Assembly: GCA_004352715.1 (NCBI GenBank)
Contig: SCFE01000015.1
Span: forward strand, 2,850,551 to 2,914,550
Length of the DNA stretch: 64,000 bases
DNA from: Hofstenia miamia
Lineage: Eukaryota; Xenacoelomorpha; Acoela
Direction: 5' to 3'
Positions 1 through 11,489 of this stretch are shown one piece after another. A program made the translations under genes and the position numbers. Below the pieces are notes generated by a model, which was given only the letters and a program-made list of their open reading frames with translations, made no database searches and was not told the origin of the DNA. The first letter of the stretch is position 1. The number at the start of each line of letters is the position of its first letter.

Positions 1-108
1 TTATATGAATCTGAAACATTTTATGAAAATGCAAAATCATTTGCCGTTTATGCTTCAAAATTATATGGTTTAGCCAAGGACTACTCTAGTAAAGAACGTG
101 ACAAGTAA
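1..108 (+). CDS. Open frame running in from the window edge (unidentified)
   Basis: Thirty-five codons are open from base 1 to a TAA at 106-108. The text is lysine- and tyrosine-rich and hydrophilic, with no motif I recognise. A GTAAAC near the end would also fit a splice donor, so this could be the 3' part of an exon. It lies 80 bp upstream of a THAP-domain start on the same strand but need not belong to it. It may be chance. Confidence 0.15.
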   Translation, partial: LYESETFYENAKSFAVYASKLYGLAKDYSSKERDK

Positions 109-189
109 ACATTTCAAATAATTTGGAGGCGCTATGTAAAGTAATGCGTGATTCCCGCAATTTATTTTATCTTGTGATTATACATAATA

Positions 190-1953
190 ATGGTACGTTC
201 ATGTTTTGCTCCATCCTGTAATCATGGTCATGGCTATTATGGCAATTCGAATTGCAAATTATTCCGTTTTCCTTTAGAGAAAAATTAACAAGAAATTGAA
301 AAGAGGCAGTTCCTCAAAACTGGACTGGTATTGACATTGCTCGAAATATGATAATATGTGAATACCACTGACCTGCAGACTACCCAAAAATTTCAAAGAA
401 AGGTCATATATGTGACCAGCTGAACATCCCTCTATATTTAATGTGGCACAAAGTTGCTTGTCGTCTCTGTCATGCTCTAATCGACAAGTTACCAAGTGCT
501 GAACGTAGAGCATGGAAATATGTTAACCGCAGAATGGACTTATTGGAAAAAAAATCGACAAATTTAGGGATATTTCTGATTTATTAAGTAATTATCTTGG
601 TAATCTGCCTAACACATTGACAGGCAATGTTGTCATACTGAACAAACAGAGTGATTATTATTTAACACTTTCGAGTCGAACGGGAACTATAGTTCCCGCT
701 AATGTTTGCATGAGCCTACCGGGAACCATTAATCCCTATATCCCATTCAAATATATCCTATTACCGGTAGTCATTTTGGAGACCGATGCAATTTCTAGAG
801 TCAGTTCCATAGTCATGACATCATTATTTGTTAAATTATCACCATTCGGTAAGCACCTGTTCATTTTTGCTCTATGTATTTTGCTTATATTTACTCAAAT
901 AATAAGCAAAATCAGCATTGTTTTCAGACTTGAAAGGGTTAAAATAGTTCTAGACACAACCGAATTTGTCTCACGAGAATTTTCGTGTTCAATTTTTATA
1001 AATGATGCGTTAGATGTTACTTCCTTTAACATTCTTCGTTCTCCTGTGGCTATTTCTAATCTATCTGGCAAACTCAATTGCTCAGTTTTTGGACAATTTT
1101 GAAGTATCAGATAATACTCGTTGTTTATAATATCATTTTTTGAAAGCAACAGAAACCTCTTTGCAACTAGCAATAAAATGAGATATGGCAATGAGTAGGA
1201 AACATCCAATAACACTGTTTTGTGTTCTATGATGAAGATACTGGCAGGTTGTCCATCGTGTATATGGCTAGCATTACTCCCCTGTCCATATCACTCACTG
1301 GAAACTATCTGTATGAGCAACTACCTGCGTTTTTGCAAATTCTGAACATTTATCCCATGGCATATCCACTGGCTGTTATTATTGAGAACAATAAAGTGAG
1401 TCAGACTTTCCGCAAGTTAATGTGCCAAGGCTACAACTTGTATTCAAGCAATTAAGTTGACTCTAAACAACTATCTTCGTTCTGCCATCATTAGCTAAAG
1501 TACACCATTGGTAGTGTTGACCGTGTTGCAGATTTTGATGATGTTATTAACTTATATGACGAAAAAAACAATGTCCTAGATTGCAGTGGCTTGACAAAAG
1601 CTTCTGTTTATCCAAGGAATATCGAAATGCAGAATGTTTCGAACGTAGAGTTTGTGGATAATATTACACGTGGTGGATTGGTATACCCGACACTTGCTGT
1701 TATCACACTGAGGCTTGTTATTCTGCTTTTCTAAATCGTTCTTGCTGCAATTACCTTCTTTGGTGTTTTAACACTCTCTATGAAATAGACCCATCATTAA
1801 GTTAGGATATCGAGAAATCTGTACGCAAACGTTTATTTGTCAAGCTTATTAATGTGTTTTAAAAGGTCTTATAAACATTAGTAAGAGTAATAGTTCAGCT
1901 GAAAATAATCAAAGGAAAATACAAAAGCTTTCCTACATGTTTTTATGAAACTA
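190..1953 (+). pseudogene. THAP-domain / P-element-like transposase, decayed
   Basis: The ATG at 190 opens a frame with a THAP-type zinc finger: Cys-x4-Cys near the N-terminus, then an FRFP motif, a stop at 286-288, and after a frame change the conserved Trp (NWTG) followed by C-E-Y-H (357-368), the family's Cys-x2-His. Spacing between the two metal-binding pairs is about 47 residues, normal for THAP. Much further on, 1513-1734 reads as a 73-residue frame containing TRGGLVYP, a motif typical of the C-terminal part of P-element/THAP9-like transposases. Basic and hydrophobic text (RKRLFVKLINVF) continues to about 1950 across stops and a frameshift. The middle (400-1500) is too decayed to follow. 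Such proteins bind and cut P-type transposon ends. This copy cannot make a full protein. It could alternatively be a dead host THAP gene. Confidence 0.55.
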
Positions 1954-2127
1954 GTATATTATATTTTATACGTTTTAAAAGTAGTGTTAAATGCATTCTA
2001 TAAAAAAACTTTTTGACAACTCTAGCGTCATTTAAGATTTCATAAAACTGGAAAAAATAAATATATTCCCGCCTCCACATTAATTGAGATATTTTACTTG
2101 TCACGTCCTTTACTAAATTAGTCCTTG

Positions 2128-2210
2128 GGTTTAGCATATAGGTGTAAACTGGTCGGAAAACTGCCGACCGGTATCGGTGCCGGTTGACCGGCAGAACATT
2201 TTTCAAAGTC

Positions 2211-2248
<38 letters not shown>

Positions 2249-3702
2249 TATNNNNNNNNNNNNNNNNNNNNNNNNNNNNNNNNNNNNNNNNNNNNNNNNN
2301 NNNNNNNNNNNNNNNNNNNNNNNNNNNNNNNNNNNNNNNNNNNNNNNNNNNNNNNNNNNNNNNNNNNNNNNNNNNNNNNNNNNNNNNNNNNNNNNNNNNN
2401 NNNNNNNNNNNNNNNNNNNNNNNNNNNNNNNNNNNNNNNNNNNNNNNNNNNNNNNNNNNNNNNNNNNNNNNNNNNNNNNNNNNNNNNNNNNNNNNNNNNN
2501 NNNNNNNNNNNNACGGATTAGTATATATATTAATATATATATAAAACATGTTAGATAAAATAGGTTAAGAAATTCTTTATTCAGAAAAATGTTGACAATT
2601 AAATAACTGATAATTTATCTGAATAGCATCAATAAATTCACACAACACATATACGCAAATTACATAAATTACAAAAAAACATCTTTCAAGCTATGAATAA
2701 ATTACTATTGTACTACATTAATAACGAGTTATCGCATTGTCATCCTTATACAGTTTGTATTCTAACAATGATTTACCAGAAATATATTTTTTCAATGTTT
2801 TTAGTTTCTCTAGGTTGCGGTTTCCAGGTTGGAATGGCTACATTAATACTCAATGATTTATTTAAAACACATGTAAAAGTTTTGACCTAGAATTATGTTT
2901 ATGAGTATTTCCTGTATTTTAATCGTATTACAAGGTGGTAGGTTTTATTAGCTTGAAGAATTTCACACATTGTATTCAATATTGCGAGTTTTTGGAAAGA
3001 GAATCGACCTAGAAATGTTTAAATTTTAAGAATGAGGTAACTTCAATTTTCATAAAATTCCTCTATCAAAACTTAGTCAATCAAATTGTAAGTCGACGTT
3101 GCAATTTAGGTTTTCTACCTTAGAAGAATTAAAAGTTATTGTACGAAATTTAAACATTAATAAATGTTCATATTCGATTCATTTACCTTTCTTTATATTT
3201 AAGAATTTTTTTATCTATTTAGCCACCACCTATTATTTGCACTTAATGCATCGTTGAAAACGAATTTCCGGAGATAATGAAAAAAATCCGATGTAAAACT
3301 TTTATATAAAAATGCAGATCCCTTTATTGCTAAAAATTATAGGCCAATCTGAATAACGCAACCTTTTACTAAATTATTTGAAAAAATACTGCACATACAA
3401 ATCGACCAACTCCTTTACAAGTGATGCAATTATGTCAATTACTGAAAAAATATCCTCTAGTAAGTCCCAATTTTTATCCAGTTGCATAAAATTTTGAAAT
3501 TTTGGCGATTAAACATGATGAAATTACGGATTTCATCAAAGTTCAATCAAGAGAAGCTAAATCTTTTTCATTCACTCAGTTCTTTGTTTGACCGGTTTTA
3601 GACCGATTCAAACCGGCCGGTCATAAAATACTGACCAGGCTCGACCTGCACCAGTCTGACCGGTGCCGGTTGACACGACCGGTTTACACCTATGGTTTAG
3701 CA
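2128..3702. mobile_element. Non-autonomous hAT-like element with 8-9 bp target-site duplication
   Basis: The sequence GGTTTAGCA occurs at 2128-2136 and again at 3694-3702. Between them, the ends are inverted copies: ATAGGTGTAAACTGGTCG at the left and CGACCGGTTTACACCTAT at the right. Subterminal stretches at both ends are full of ACCGGT/CCGGT motifs, probably transposase-binding sites. An 8-9 bp duplication and an AGGTGTAAACCGG-like end fit hAT elements. No transposase frame is visible inside, and a 261-base gap (2252-2512) falls in it. The element sits inside a Penelope-like RT: the duplicated bases encode part of the GLAK segment. Confidence 0.7.
2215..2512. repeat. (TA)n microsatellite running into an assembly gap
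   Basis: About 30 bp of pure TA repeat (2215-2245) is followed by N from 2252 to 2512. AT-rich short repeats resume at 2519. The gap was probably caused by the microsatellite. Confidence 0.85.
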
Positions 3703-4965
3703 AAAGCTCACAAGCCAGAATGTTAATTGCGACCGATTGCCAGCTCATGTGGAAGTATTAACAGAAAATTATCTGAAACCCTAAACAACATACTAAGTTT
3801 ATTAACTGAAGAAAATGTCAACATCAATGCTAAAAATATTGCTAATGACATCGAAAAACAAAACCCAAAATGCTAGGGTTTTTATATGATATTAAGAGTT
3901 TGTAAACAAATGTGCTATTGGAAAAATCAATTGATGCTTCTACTGAACTCCTTAAAAATAAAAACACAAAAATTTAGAATCTGGAGTATAACACAACAAA
4001 AGAACTATTAACTTTAGCAAAGAAGAATACTTTAATGGAATTCAATAGCACATTTTATCGTCAAAAAGATGGTTTAGCCATGGGTAATCTGTTAAGTTCT
4101 ACTCTTACAAATATATATTTAACTACAATTGAGAACAAATTTACAACATCAGACATCCATTTCATTTATTATCAACGCAATATGGATGATATATTTGCAT
4201 TAGTAAAAGATGAAGAAACATCAGAAAACATACTTACAAAATTGAATTTAATTGACAAGAATATTCAATTTACAAAGGAGATTGAAACTAAGAACAAATT
4301 TCATTTTTTGAATGTACAAATAACTAGAAAAGATAACAAATATGAAACTGGAATCTATTATAAACCAACAGATACAGGATTGTTATTAAACTACACCTCA
4401 AATACGCCTTTAAATTACAAAATATCATTAATTAAAGGGTGTATTCATCGAATATTTGACAATTGCAGCACACATAGGACAATTAACCAAGAAATAGGAA
4501 AACGTAAGATAGAATTAAAGAAAAATGAATATCCAAATAATTTCATAGATCGATATATTAGAAAATCAGTGGAAGACATTCTAATTAAGAACAAACAAAA
4601 GAAAAGATCAAAAAACAAACTAATTTTGAACATTGTTTTAAGATCGAATATAGAGGACTCTTCACTGAAAACCGGATCAAGGAACTAAAAAAATATCAAT
4701 AATTAAAGAAAAAGTTATTTATATAAAGTAATAAAAAACTAAGAACGAAATTGAAATTAAAATCAACTGAAGAAACCAGTAAGACTAGTATGTGGTGAAG
4801 ATTATATTGGTTTTTGAGTAGACAACTATCAAAAAAAATTAAAGAACATAAGACCAGTTCTAGTATATCTAATCATTTAAATAAATACGAACTAAATTTT
4901 GAGACATCAAGATCAAGAGTAGTATATAATAAACAGAGATCTCCCAAAATGACGTATCGCTGATT
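3703..4965 (+). pseudogene. Penelope-like element: RT and GIY-YIG endonuclease remnants
   Basis: From 3703 the frame reads LAKAHKPEC, a stop, LRPIASSCGS, then LYDIKSL, a stop, TNV (RT motif A) and from 4035 a 217-residue open frame. That frame holds RQKDGLAMGN (motif B), NMDDIFAL (motif C, catalytic Asp pair) and YYKPTDTG. This order and wording are characteristic of Penelope-like retroelements rather than LINEs. After a stop and frameshifts, 4785-4960 gives CGEDYIG and then LSRQLSKKIKEH and SSSISNHLNK, matching the GIY-YIG nuclease that most Penelope elements carry behind the RT. At least three in-frame stops precede motif B. The 5' part is interrupted by the hAT-like insertion and I cannot follow it left of 2128. 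Confidence 0.8.
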
Positions 4966-5044
4966 CATAGATATTAACGAGGGTGTTGCAACGCCATCTA
5001 GCAGTGATGTATTTTCTGACTCATTTTTAATGTTTGCAATTTTT

Positions 5045-5165
5045 ACGAGGGCCAATTTTACAATGATTCATATACACTTGCTATAGTGACTAAGCTATTT
5101 ATGAGGGCCAATTTTACAATGATTCATGTACTTGTTATAGTGACTAAGCTATTTATGAGGGCCAA
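5045..5165. repeat. Imperfect tandem repeat, about 55 bp, 2.2 copies
   Basis: Unit 1 is 5045-5100 (56 bp), unit 2 is 5101-5154 (54 bp), and a third start (ATGAGGGCCAAT) is at 5155-5166. Each unit starts AYGAGGGCCAATTTTAC and ends TAAGCTATTT. It lies just behind the Penelope-like remnant and may belong to its 3' end. Confidence 0.85.
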
Positions 5166-6980
5166 TAATCTAGTTTACACATTTACTTTATTACATAAAC
5201 GTTTATTTTTGTTAATATACATGCCATTGTTAGCTGATTGTTTACTTTGCGTAAAAAATTCCATACGTTTCTAATGATTAACAATCAGTGTAATTTAATT
5301 CAATTTCAACAATGTTTCTTATCCATAAAAAATTCCATGTTTCTATTGCTTAGCTAGTCTATGTACAAATATATTTCATTATTTTCTATACATTACATGT
5401 AAAGGACTACATTTCGTTTTTCAAATACACTGCTATTTTATTGTAAAAAATTCCATGCATTTAATTCATTTTTCACAATACAAAACGAACAAAAATATAG
5501 ACTTACATGATAAAAACAATTTCGTTTTTTAAAAAATTATACTTGCAATACTATTAGTAGGATAGATATACATGCTTTCTTTAATACACTATTATTACAT
5601 TATTAGTTTTACACATCAGTTTTCTCTTTGCATTTATTTTTGGTTTATATGATTTTCTGGGTTGTACACGTTTGTAGACTGCTACATCCTTTGTCGACTT
5701 TGCACATCTTTTTCAGTTTATTTATTTTATGGCTTTTCCATGCTTGTAGACTTTTGCTTGGGTCACGCTTCACTGGCTTGTAACAATTGGATATTATTTG
5801 GCATGAAATTAATGTAAGAATTCCTTATCCACTCATATTGTAGTTGGTATAGAAATGATGATACACTCGTTATTCGCCACTTTGTAGTTGATGTCTGCTA
5901 CACATTCCATTTTCCATCTGTAAATATGATTTCCAATCGCTAAATTAGTCACAATTCCATCCTCCGTTCCTATTTCTAAACGTAAATACTTGTAAATTCA
6001 TAATCCTACACGATAAATATTTTGTATTAATCAACAACAAAATGTTTACGAAAAATTTGAGAGCTAGAAATCACTAAGAAATTTTGTAAAAAGTACAAAG
6101 CAATAATATATTCCCTAACAAAGCGAAAATAGTTTCAGTCAGCTGTTAGTTAAAAATAGAAAATTCTAACACATACATTTAAAACAAGATCAATACGTAT
6201 AAATTCGTTTTAAAGTGGAAATGAAAAAAAACATTCTCATGTAACAGAATACAAACGGAGAGGCATTCTTGTTAGCCTCCCTTAGGTAGAAGAGTGCAAA
6301 CACTTTTTCTCACCATAAGAAATAGCAGTGTCAATTTAGATATTAGAAATTTTATTTAGTGATTTTATTTGTACAACATTTAATATTAATCAAGTTTTAT
6401 AAATACAAGTGTTTTCAACTCAAAAGAGATAGTTAGGAATCTTTATAAAATATGAATAAAATAGGAGTTGTGGACTTCTACTTCAAAGCATGCACCAACG
6501 TTTGAATTTCCAGTATTCCAAAAAATCAGGTACGTAGCCAAAGTCAAACTGCAGACAGACAACAGTCTGGTGAAATTGTACTATATTGTAGAAAACTTCG
6601 CATATTCAGAAAAAAAAATCCATAGAGCTAGAATAGAAACAAAATATTCAAAGCAACACAGTAAAAAATACAGTCCATTATTTCAAAGCTAATTTAAATT
6701 AACAATTTATTTTGCTTCCCCACATGTATAATGTTTGGTATAAATCACAAAATCAAAATTGATGCTGAGATGTTACGGAACAATGAAATTCAAGTAATAA
6801 AAATAATGAAAAAAAAGCAATTATAGTGGAAGGAAGTGCCAAATATAATACTAATCACAGGCGATTCAATTCAACCTGGTATCAATAATGCAGTTTGGAG
6901 AATTGTGATCACTCAACTAACGCATCACATTGAAACTATAAAAGATGCGGAATATCTAACAAATATTTCTAGACGCTTGA
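5166..6980. other. AT-rich stretch without a supported gene
   Basis: I see no conserved coding text. The motif AAAAAATTCCAT occurs three times (near 5253, 5327 and 5445), which suggests a decayed repeat. A 74-codon open frame at 6468-6692 is hydrophilic and unrecognised. It precedes the Harbinger remnant and could be a relic of its N-terminus, but nothing proves this. Confidence 0.4.
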
Positions 6981-7004
6981 AGGTACAATAAACCTAATTT
7001 TCAC

Positions 7005-7440
7005 TATGCCATGCGGCGACTGATTTGTTATCTACATTAAGGCTCCAATGCAAAGTAATACATAGTAAATACTTCAGAATTAACAATAATTTCCAAAGCA
7101 ATAGAAGAAAACAATTAAGGGATCCCTGAGCCAATCATGAATTCTAGGGAAGAAAATTAATTTCCTTATGTATTCATTGACAAGGAACCTTACCCATTAA
7201 AACCATATTTAATGCGACTTTATCATCCTAGAGACCTGGGAGAAAAATAGTAATATTTTAATTTGCGTTTATCGAGAGCACGAAAAAGCGTTTAATGTGC
7301 ATTTAGTATACTGACTTCCAAATTTAGAGTACTTGCCCAACAAGGCTATTAATGTAGTTGGAGCTTGCTGTATACTACACAATTTTATCATCACGGAAGA
7401 GCATTTCGAAGAAGGATTAACATTTTAGACAAGAAGTAAA
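7005..7440 (+). pseudogene. PIF/Harbinger-type transposase (DDE_Tnp_4), decayed
   Basis: Read with stops and frame changes, this stretch gives VIYIKAP near 7023-7050 after a disrupted Asp-Gly, then FPYVFIDKEPYPLKPYLM and HPRDLGEK at 7150-7247, then LRLSRARK, CAFSIL and FRVL at 7265-7335, and finally NKAINVVGACCILHNFI at 7339-7395. That series is the C-terminal half of the Harbinger (HARBI1-like) nuclease in the correct order. The catalytic Glu expected between SRAR and AFSIL is lost at a stop codon. The protein would cut and join transposon ends with a Myb/SANT-like partner. This copy is dead. The opposite strand at 7740-8240 has broken coding-like text that might be such a partner, but I cannot confirm it. 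Confidence 0.75.
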
Positions 7441-8730
7441 TGAACCCCAAGCCTTATCTTTTAATATTATAAATCGAAATTCTTTACGACTACCAATTCA
7501 GGTTCACAACAATTTCCATGATTTCTTTTATTCCCAAATATGAAGATTTGACATCAATTCATAATTCCAGTTTTCATTTGTATACAATAACACGTAATAA
7601 ATATAAAAATAATATACTTGTTACATATACATAAATCTTAATTTAAAATATTTATTAATCAACGTTTAATAACAAACATCAAATAATGAACAAATGAGTT
7701 TCAAAAAAGCGCATGTTAAAACCAATATCAAGAAGCTTTGTTTTCTACAGGAATATATGAGGCAACTTCCAATTCATCAGTTAATTCCACAGTGCCAACA
7801 TTAAAACGATCTTAAACTTGATTTAAAATCACAGCATCTTCAGGCTAGAAACGAATGTGATTGGCAATCATTTACTACAATAACTACCGACATATGCAAC
7901 CCCTTTTTAGCCAAATATGTCTTCTATACTTCTTTTCTCATCAGAAAACCACTGAATGTTATCCGCGATCAATTGTCGATTAGCACAACCTGAAAAATTA
8001 CAACAAAGTAAAGATTTCGTCCATAAACCTGTTTAGAAATTACAACAAAGTAAAGATTTCGTCCATGCGTTCTTGTTTATCTAAAGTCCCTAGTACACAA
8101 GCGGCATTATGTTGAATAATTACCTGGTAATTTGTGAATAATGCCAATTCCTTCTATTGCCTTTCCACAAAATCGCGATTATGATGTAATTTATCACTCA
8201 CATCATAAATTACCTTTTGGTCTTCTATTCCAGCTATAAAGAGTTCGATATCGAGGTTTTCTATTACGTACGTTGAGTTGGAGTGTAGCCTGAAACAAAT
8301 GAACTCTAGGCTCAAATATGGAATGCTATAAACTGATTGGATGGAAATGAAAATTACATTGCTTCCCTAGATAATCTCATTTGCATTAACACCCGTAATT
8401 ACAAAGAAACATTATTGAATTCATCAATTTGTTATTGTTTTTCTTAAAAATATTTAATATTTTGATAAACTTTAATGCAATTTATATATTTTGAAATCCT
8501 AAATTACGGGTGAATTAAAAAACATTTGCTAAATTAAGCAGATTTTTAGGAATATAGAAATCAAAATACCAACTAGTAATTGTTATTAAAAAAAATTGTT
8601 ATTCAATAATAATTTGAACAAAATACATTATACCTATTTCGTACAAATTTTTGCCACACATTTAAATTTTTGGGAGATGTCATCGTCAAAAATATTTAGC
8701 ATGTTTAAAATCAAATTTACAATCACGCGC
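7441..8730. other. AT-rich stretch, no supported gene
   Basis: Apart from the short direct repeat at 7995-8066 and weak minus-strand coding-like text at 7740-8240 (short segments such as KAIEGIGIIHKLPG between stops), nothing can be assigned. Confidence 0.4.
7995..8066. repeat. 30-bp direct repeat, 42 bp apart
   Basis: AAATTACAACAAAGTAAAGA followed by TTTCGTCCAT is present at 7995-8024 and again, identical, at 8037-8066. The tight spacing suggests a recent short tandem duplication. Confidence 0.9.
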
Positions 8731-9010
8731 TTTCTGTGTGAATAGGACTATCTTTAAACATGTGTTTGAAAATATCGCCCGGCTTTTATTGGGTTTGCGA
8801 TAAATCTTTCTCTGTGTGAATGCGCTCTCAGTAACTCAACTGTTTAAATCTCTAGAAAGCCCAAGCTCGCACAATCGCGCTGTGTGAACACCCTGGCTTT
8901 AATACATTACTAGAAAATATCGCAAGCTCTCTGTGTGAATACCCAAGATTTAAAGCTAGTGCAAGCTCGCTTTCTGCTCTAGCAGGCACAAACTTTCCCT
9001 GTGAATGCAC
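8731..9010. repeat. Degenerate array phased by CTGTGTGAAT
   Basis: The core CTGTGTGAAT or a one-base variant occurs near 8734, 8812, 8880, 8931 and 8998, spaced 51-78 bp, each preceded by pieces of AAATATCGC and AAGCTCGC. It is an old tandem array or a cluster of nested transposon ends. Confidence 0.7.
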
Positions 9011-9016
9011 CCTAAG

Positions 9017-10162
9017 GAGATTGATTCAATTCAGATATTTTTACAGAGTTACCCGTTGTCTTAAATATAGCGAGCAATCCACATATGTACAAGTCTTCAT
9101 GATTTGTATAAAGCACGATCTATAATTTACTAAAAGTGTCATATATATATGTAAATATTTATATACATATACATCGTCTAAAAAACCTTTATTGTAATGA
9201 AGTTGTTGCAAACTCATTAAAGAGGCAAATTTACGGTGGAATTCAATCATTCGAAAAGGGATTATAAATTATGATTTACGTTCTTGATAAGAAATTAACT
9301 ATTATTAAGCAAATTACAAGATCTAAAAGTTTATTCATGCAAACCTTTACATTTTTGTGTAAACTAAGTCCTTCTTACTTGAGAATTTCTAAATAAATTG
9401 GAATTTTTTTAATGTGCAACCGCTTTGTATTTCTTCTCCCGATTTGTATTTATATCCACATTTTATTTACCAATTAGTAAAACCGCATTTATGGCTAACG
9501 TGACTGCGTTGCATAAATTTAATTCAAGTAAATTTACTCAGTGTTATATGCATTAAGTATAACGTATAGAATTATATATTTTCATACCTATATTCCAAAC
9601 ATGCACATGGAACTCAAGATAGGGCCTTTTATAATTGAAGCATATAGTGCAAAAACCTATTCAGCGCAAATCGATTCACAAAAAGAAACCACTTTTTAGT
9701 TTACGTTCGTATCTCTGCTTATGCAATGTCGGTTAACTGATTCTTCATAAAGCTATCAGAAGTACGGGCATTTCAAATGTATTGCATTAAACAGCATGCA
9801 GTTCCTCTTCACATAATTCTAAAGCAATCGATTTAGGGCAACGGTGCAGTCCTAAAATTTACAGCCGTGTACGCTAATTGCCAATTAAAAAGCAGCGTAT
9901 AAGATAAGTGCGTATTCATACAAACGTTGAAATTTTCAGCGGATATCCGCTGTATAAGGTATAAGGCGTATACCTGGGCATACTATTAGGTACAGCCCTG
10001 TTAACGCGTTATTCAAATATGATTTACTCAACAAATCCTCATTAGTAAATTTAATGAGATATCTGTTGGTTATTGTGTTGTAATCATCATTTTCGACAAG
10101 AGGTGCAATAAAGATTGAATCGATTCAGATATTATTTGCAGAGGTGGCCGTTGCCTTAAATA
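9017..10162. repeat. Diverged direct repeat pair 1.1 kb apart
   Basis: The segment 9017-9067 (GATTGATTCAATTCAGATAT and following bases) is matched by 10111-10162 (GATTGAATCGATTCAGATAT and following bases), including the downstream CCGTTGYCTTAAATA. These may be the two ends of a decayed element or two dispersed copies. The sequence between them holds no coding text I can support. Confidence 0.55.
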
Positions 10163-11489
10163 ATGCGGCCATAAATAAGATTTTTCCAGTACAAAGCGCC
10201 ATTTACAAGTGTATATCAATGCTTGGGTTGTAGGGTTAGGGTTTAATAACCATTTTATGACGTCACTTGAGCTGGGTCCCCTAAGGTAAAATAACGGCTA
10301 ATATTTCAAGGTTAACCGAGTACGTTTTTTAAATTTCCATTTTAAGCGAATTTATACATACATGTTGATTTCTGATGTTATTGAATATTCAATTTTAATC
10401 ACATGCGTTTAAATATCTTTTAATGAACGACTGAAACTAAAAATTATCCACATTGGTTTTTGCTTGTGTTATTTGGATGATATTTACCGAACATGTATTA
10501 AATTTTCCGGTCATAGTGGAGTTTATGCGTTGGTTAAGCGATTTTCACTATATTGACCTAAGAAATATTACTACTATTTTCTCAAAATGTCTTCTAAATA
10601 CCATGCGCCTGTATTTTTTGCGTATGAATAATACACTATTTACAAATATTTGTAAGTTCGAAAGCAATCTCAACACATAGTTGACTAATTTATCGATTGG
10701 AAATCATATCTACCAATGGGAAAAAATCGGCATCAACTATAAGACGGTGAATAACGAATGTTGTCATCGTTTCTAGACCAACTACTCAAAAAGATTTGCG
10801 ATTTGTTTGCGTGGAAAAAATTTCAACCGTTCAAATGCAGCCACAGTATGAGCCAAATACACGTATTTATTTGCTTTCTGGTGCTTAAAAAAGTAATCAC
10901 TTTTATTGTCAATTGTAATTAAAATTGTTTGTAGACCCCGCTTCTAATCTGTTTATGGAAGCACTTGGGCTAAATTGGGCCCTCCTTGTATCCTCTTGTT
11001 ATGGTTGACAGCAGCTGAGCTCAAATACAATTGCAGACTGCTTTCGTAGGGTAACATTGAATAAATTGAATTTAAAACAAATCATATTTAAATCCTCTAT
11101 CTGAAAATGCACATTATGCATTTGTTCAATAATAGAATACATGCTATCAGTACGTTTGCTTAGCATGGTGCCAGTGTTTGCAAATTTCTCATTTCTACTA
11201 AGTGAGTTAATCAAAAAAAAATTACTCATTACAAAAAATCAACAAAACTTATTATGGAATAGAATTTGACAATTTATAAACTCAAAATCATCACAGTAGT
11301 ACAGATTATTCTATTTAAAAATATGATATAAATTATAAAAATAGAATATTCAAATTAATAATAAATCAAGACAAAACTTGAAAAATACAAAACTACTACT
11401 ACAAATACAATGAGGGACATACAATTACAAAACATCATTTAAAACATAAAAAACTAAAATACAAAAGTAAGGCACGAAAGAGACAAAAA
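10163..11489. other. Downstream flank of cyclin E, no gene seen
   Basis: AT-rich, with only short chance open frames (for example 10453-10680). The 3' UTR of the minus-strand cyclin E gene must begin at 11489 and run downward. I did not find a convincing AATAAA signal in the first 250 bp. Confidence 0.4.

Noticed and set aside
617-1102. 161-codon plus-strand frame
   Set aside because: Low-complexity hydrophobic text with no motif, between the two parts of the decayed THAP/P-like unit. Probably a chance frame.
10228-10245. Telomere-like TTAGGG repeat (also 60639-60652)
   Set aside because: Only about two units in each place, within ordinary sequence.
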